Translations under genes and position numbers: made by a program
Notes under the pieces: generated by a model
The model's input: the letters and a program-made list of their open reading frames with translations, nothing else
The model's database searches: none
What the model was told of the DNA's origin: nothing
Source: Candidatus Rokuibacteriota bacterium
Lineage (GTDB): Bacteria; Methylomirabilota; Methylomirabilia; Rokubacteriales; JACPHL01
Direction of reading: 5' to 3'
Assembly: GCA_016188625.1 (NCBI GenBank)
Contig: JACPHL010000160.1
Coordinates: 1-6,036, forward strand
DNA length: 6,036 bases
Part shown: one piece after another, positions 5,916 through 6,036 of the stretch
Position numbering within the stretch: the first letter of the stretch is position 1
How the letters are laid out: the number at the start of each line of letters is the position of its first letter

Positions 5916-5945
5916 TTGTCACCCGGTCGGCGAGGTTGCTATCAT
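5916..5945 (+). promoter_or_regulatory. Sigma70-like promoter for the right-edge gene
   Basis: TTGTCA (5916-5921), an 18-base spacer and TATCAT (5940-5945) each match consensus at 5 of 6. Transcription would begin about 5951-5953, right at the GTG proposed as start of the edge gene, suggesting a leaderless message. The site lies back to back with the leftward promoter, the two -35 elements being 19 bases apart. Confidence 0.45.
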
Positions 5946-5951
5946 GCGCCC

Positions 5952-6036
5952 GTGTGCAGCGCGGCAAGGGGAGGCCTCGCGGTCTGGCTCTGGGGAGCGG
6001 CCGGGCTCGCGTTCGCGCTGGCCCTCCTGCTGGCCG
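5952..6036 (+). CDS. N-terminal fragment of a probable membrane or exported protein (cut by window edge)
   Basis: From GTG at 5952 the frame runs open to the end of the window (28 codons). It encodes a short polar start with one arginine followed by a long hydrophobic run (GLAVWLWGAAGLAFALALLLA), as in a signal anchor or first membrane helix. The other two forward frames give Arg/Pro/Gly/Ser-rich sequence, which argues for this frame. There is no Shine-Dalgarno at normal distance (a GAGG lies about 17 bases upstream), but a promoter places the transcript start at the GTG itself. Being divergent from a polyprenyl-phosphate phosphoribosyltransferase, a polyprenyl-dependent glycosyltransferase would be a natural guess, but nothing visible proves it. 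Too little is present to name the family. Confidence 0.4.
   Translation, partial: MCSAARGGLAVWLWGAAGLAFALALLLA

Noticed and set aside
5944-6036. ATG at 5944 as start of the right-edge gene.
   Set aside because: It lies in the proposed -10 element, and its frame gives Arg/Ser/Pro-rich sequence, whereas the GTG frame at 5952 gives a coherent membrane segment.

Overview
The window is GC-rich (about 65-79% in the stretches I counted by hand) and bacterial. Its coding content reads almost entirely on the minus strand, as one block running from about 5860 down to 40. Composition, GTG starts and gene content would fit a soil or subsurface lineage such as Candidatus Rokubacteria/Methylomirabilota. 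That is a guess from style, not a demonstrated placement.

Layout from right to left, in the direction of transcription. A divergent intergenic region (5827-5951) carries two back-to-back sigma70-like promoters. The rightward one points at a gene cut off by the window edge, whose visible 28 residues look like a membrane segment. The leftward one drives a UbiA-family membrane protein resembling decaprenyl-phosphate phosphoribosyltransferase (4888-5826). Next comes a DUF362 protein (from 4831) that runs without a stop into a nearly complete glutamyl-tRNA synthetase, giving one 822-residue fused frame (2363-4831). A HEPN-domain gene (1957-2340) follows 22 bases later and overlaps by 4 bases the start of its usual partner, an MNT-type nucleotidyltransferase. 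That partner is cut after 33 codons, inside its GS nucleotide-binding motif, and is replaced by a second copy of the last 171 bases of gltX (1690-1860). A PhoU-domain Na+/phosphate cotransporter (40-1644) follows 45 bases downstream.

The main point of interest is that gltX is disturbed at both ends. Its 5' end lacks its own start and is welded in frame to DUF362, in a way that keeps the active-site arginine register. Its 3' end is duplicated, and the two copies bracket a HEPN-MNT toxin-antitoxin-type remnant. The arrangement resembles insertion of a small cassette that supplied a replacement 3' end to gltX and pushed the old end downstream. A tandem or illegitimate duplication, or a metagenomic assembly error, is also possible.

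Functionally, the block mixes polyprenyl-phosphate sugar-donor metabolism (UbiA), translation (GluRS), a degraded HEPN/MNT pair and phosphate uptake or efflux. I see no pathway uniting them. No RNA genes, CRISPR arrays, transposases, integrases or convincing intrinsic terminators are visible.
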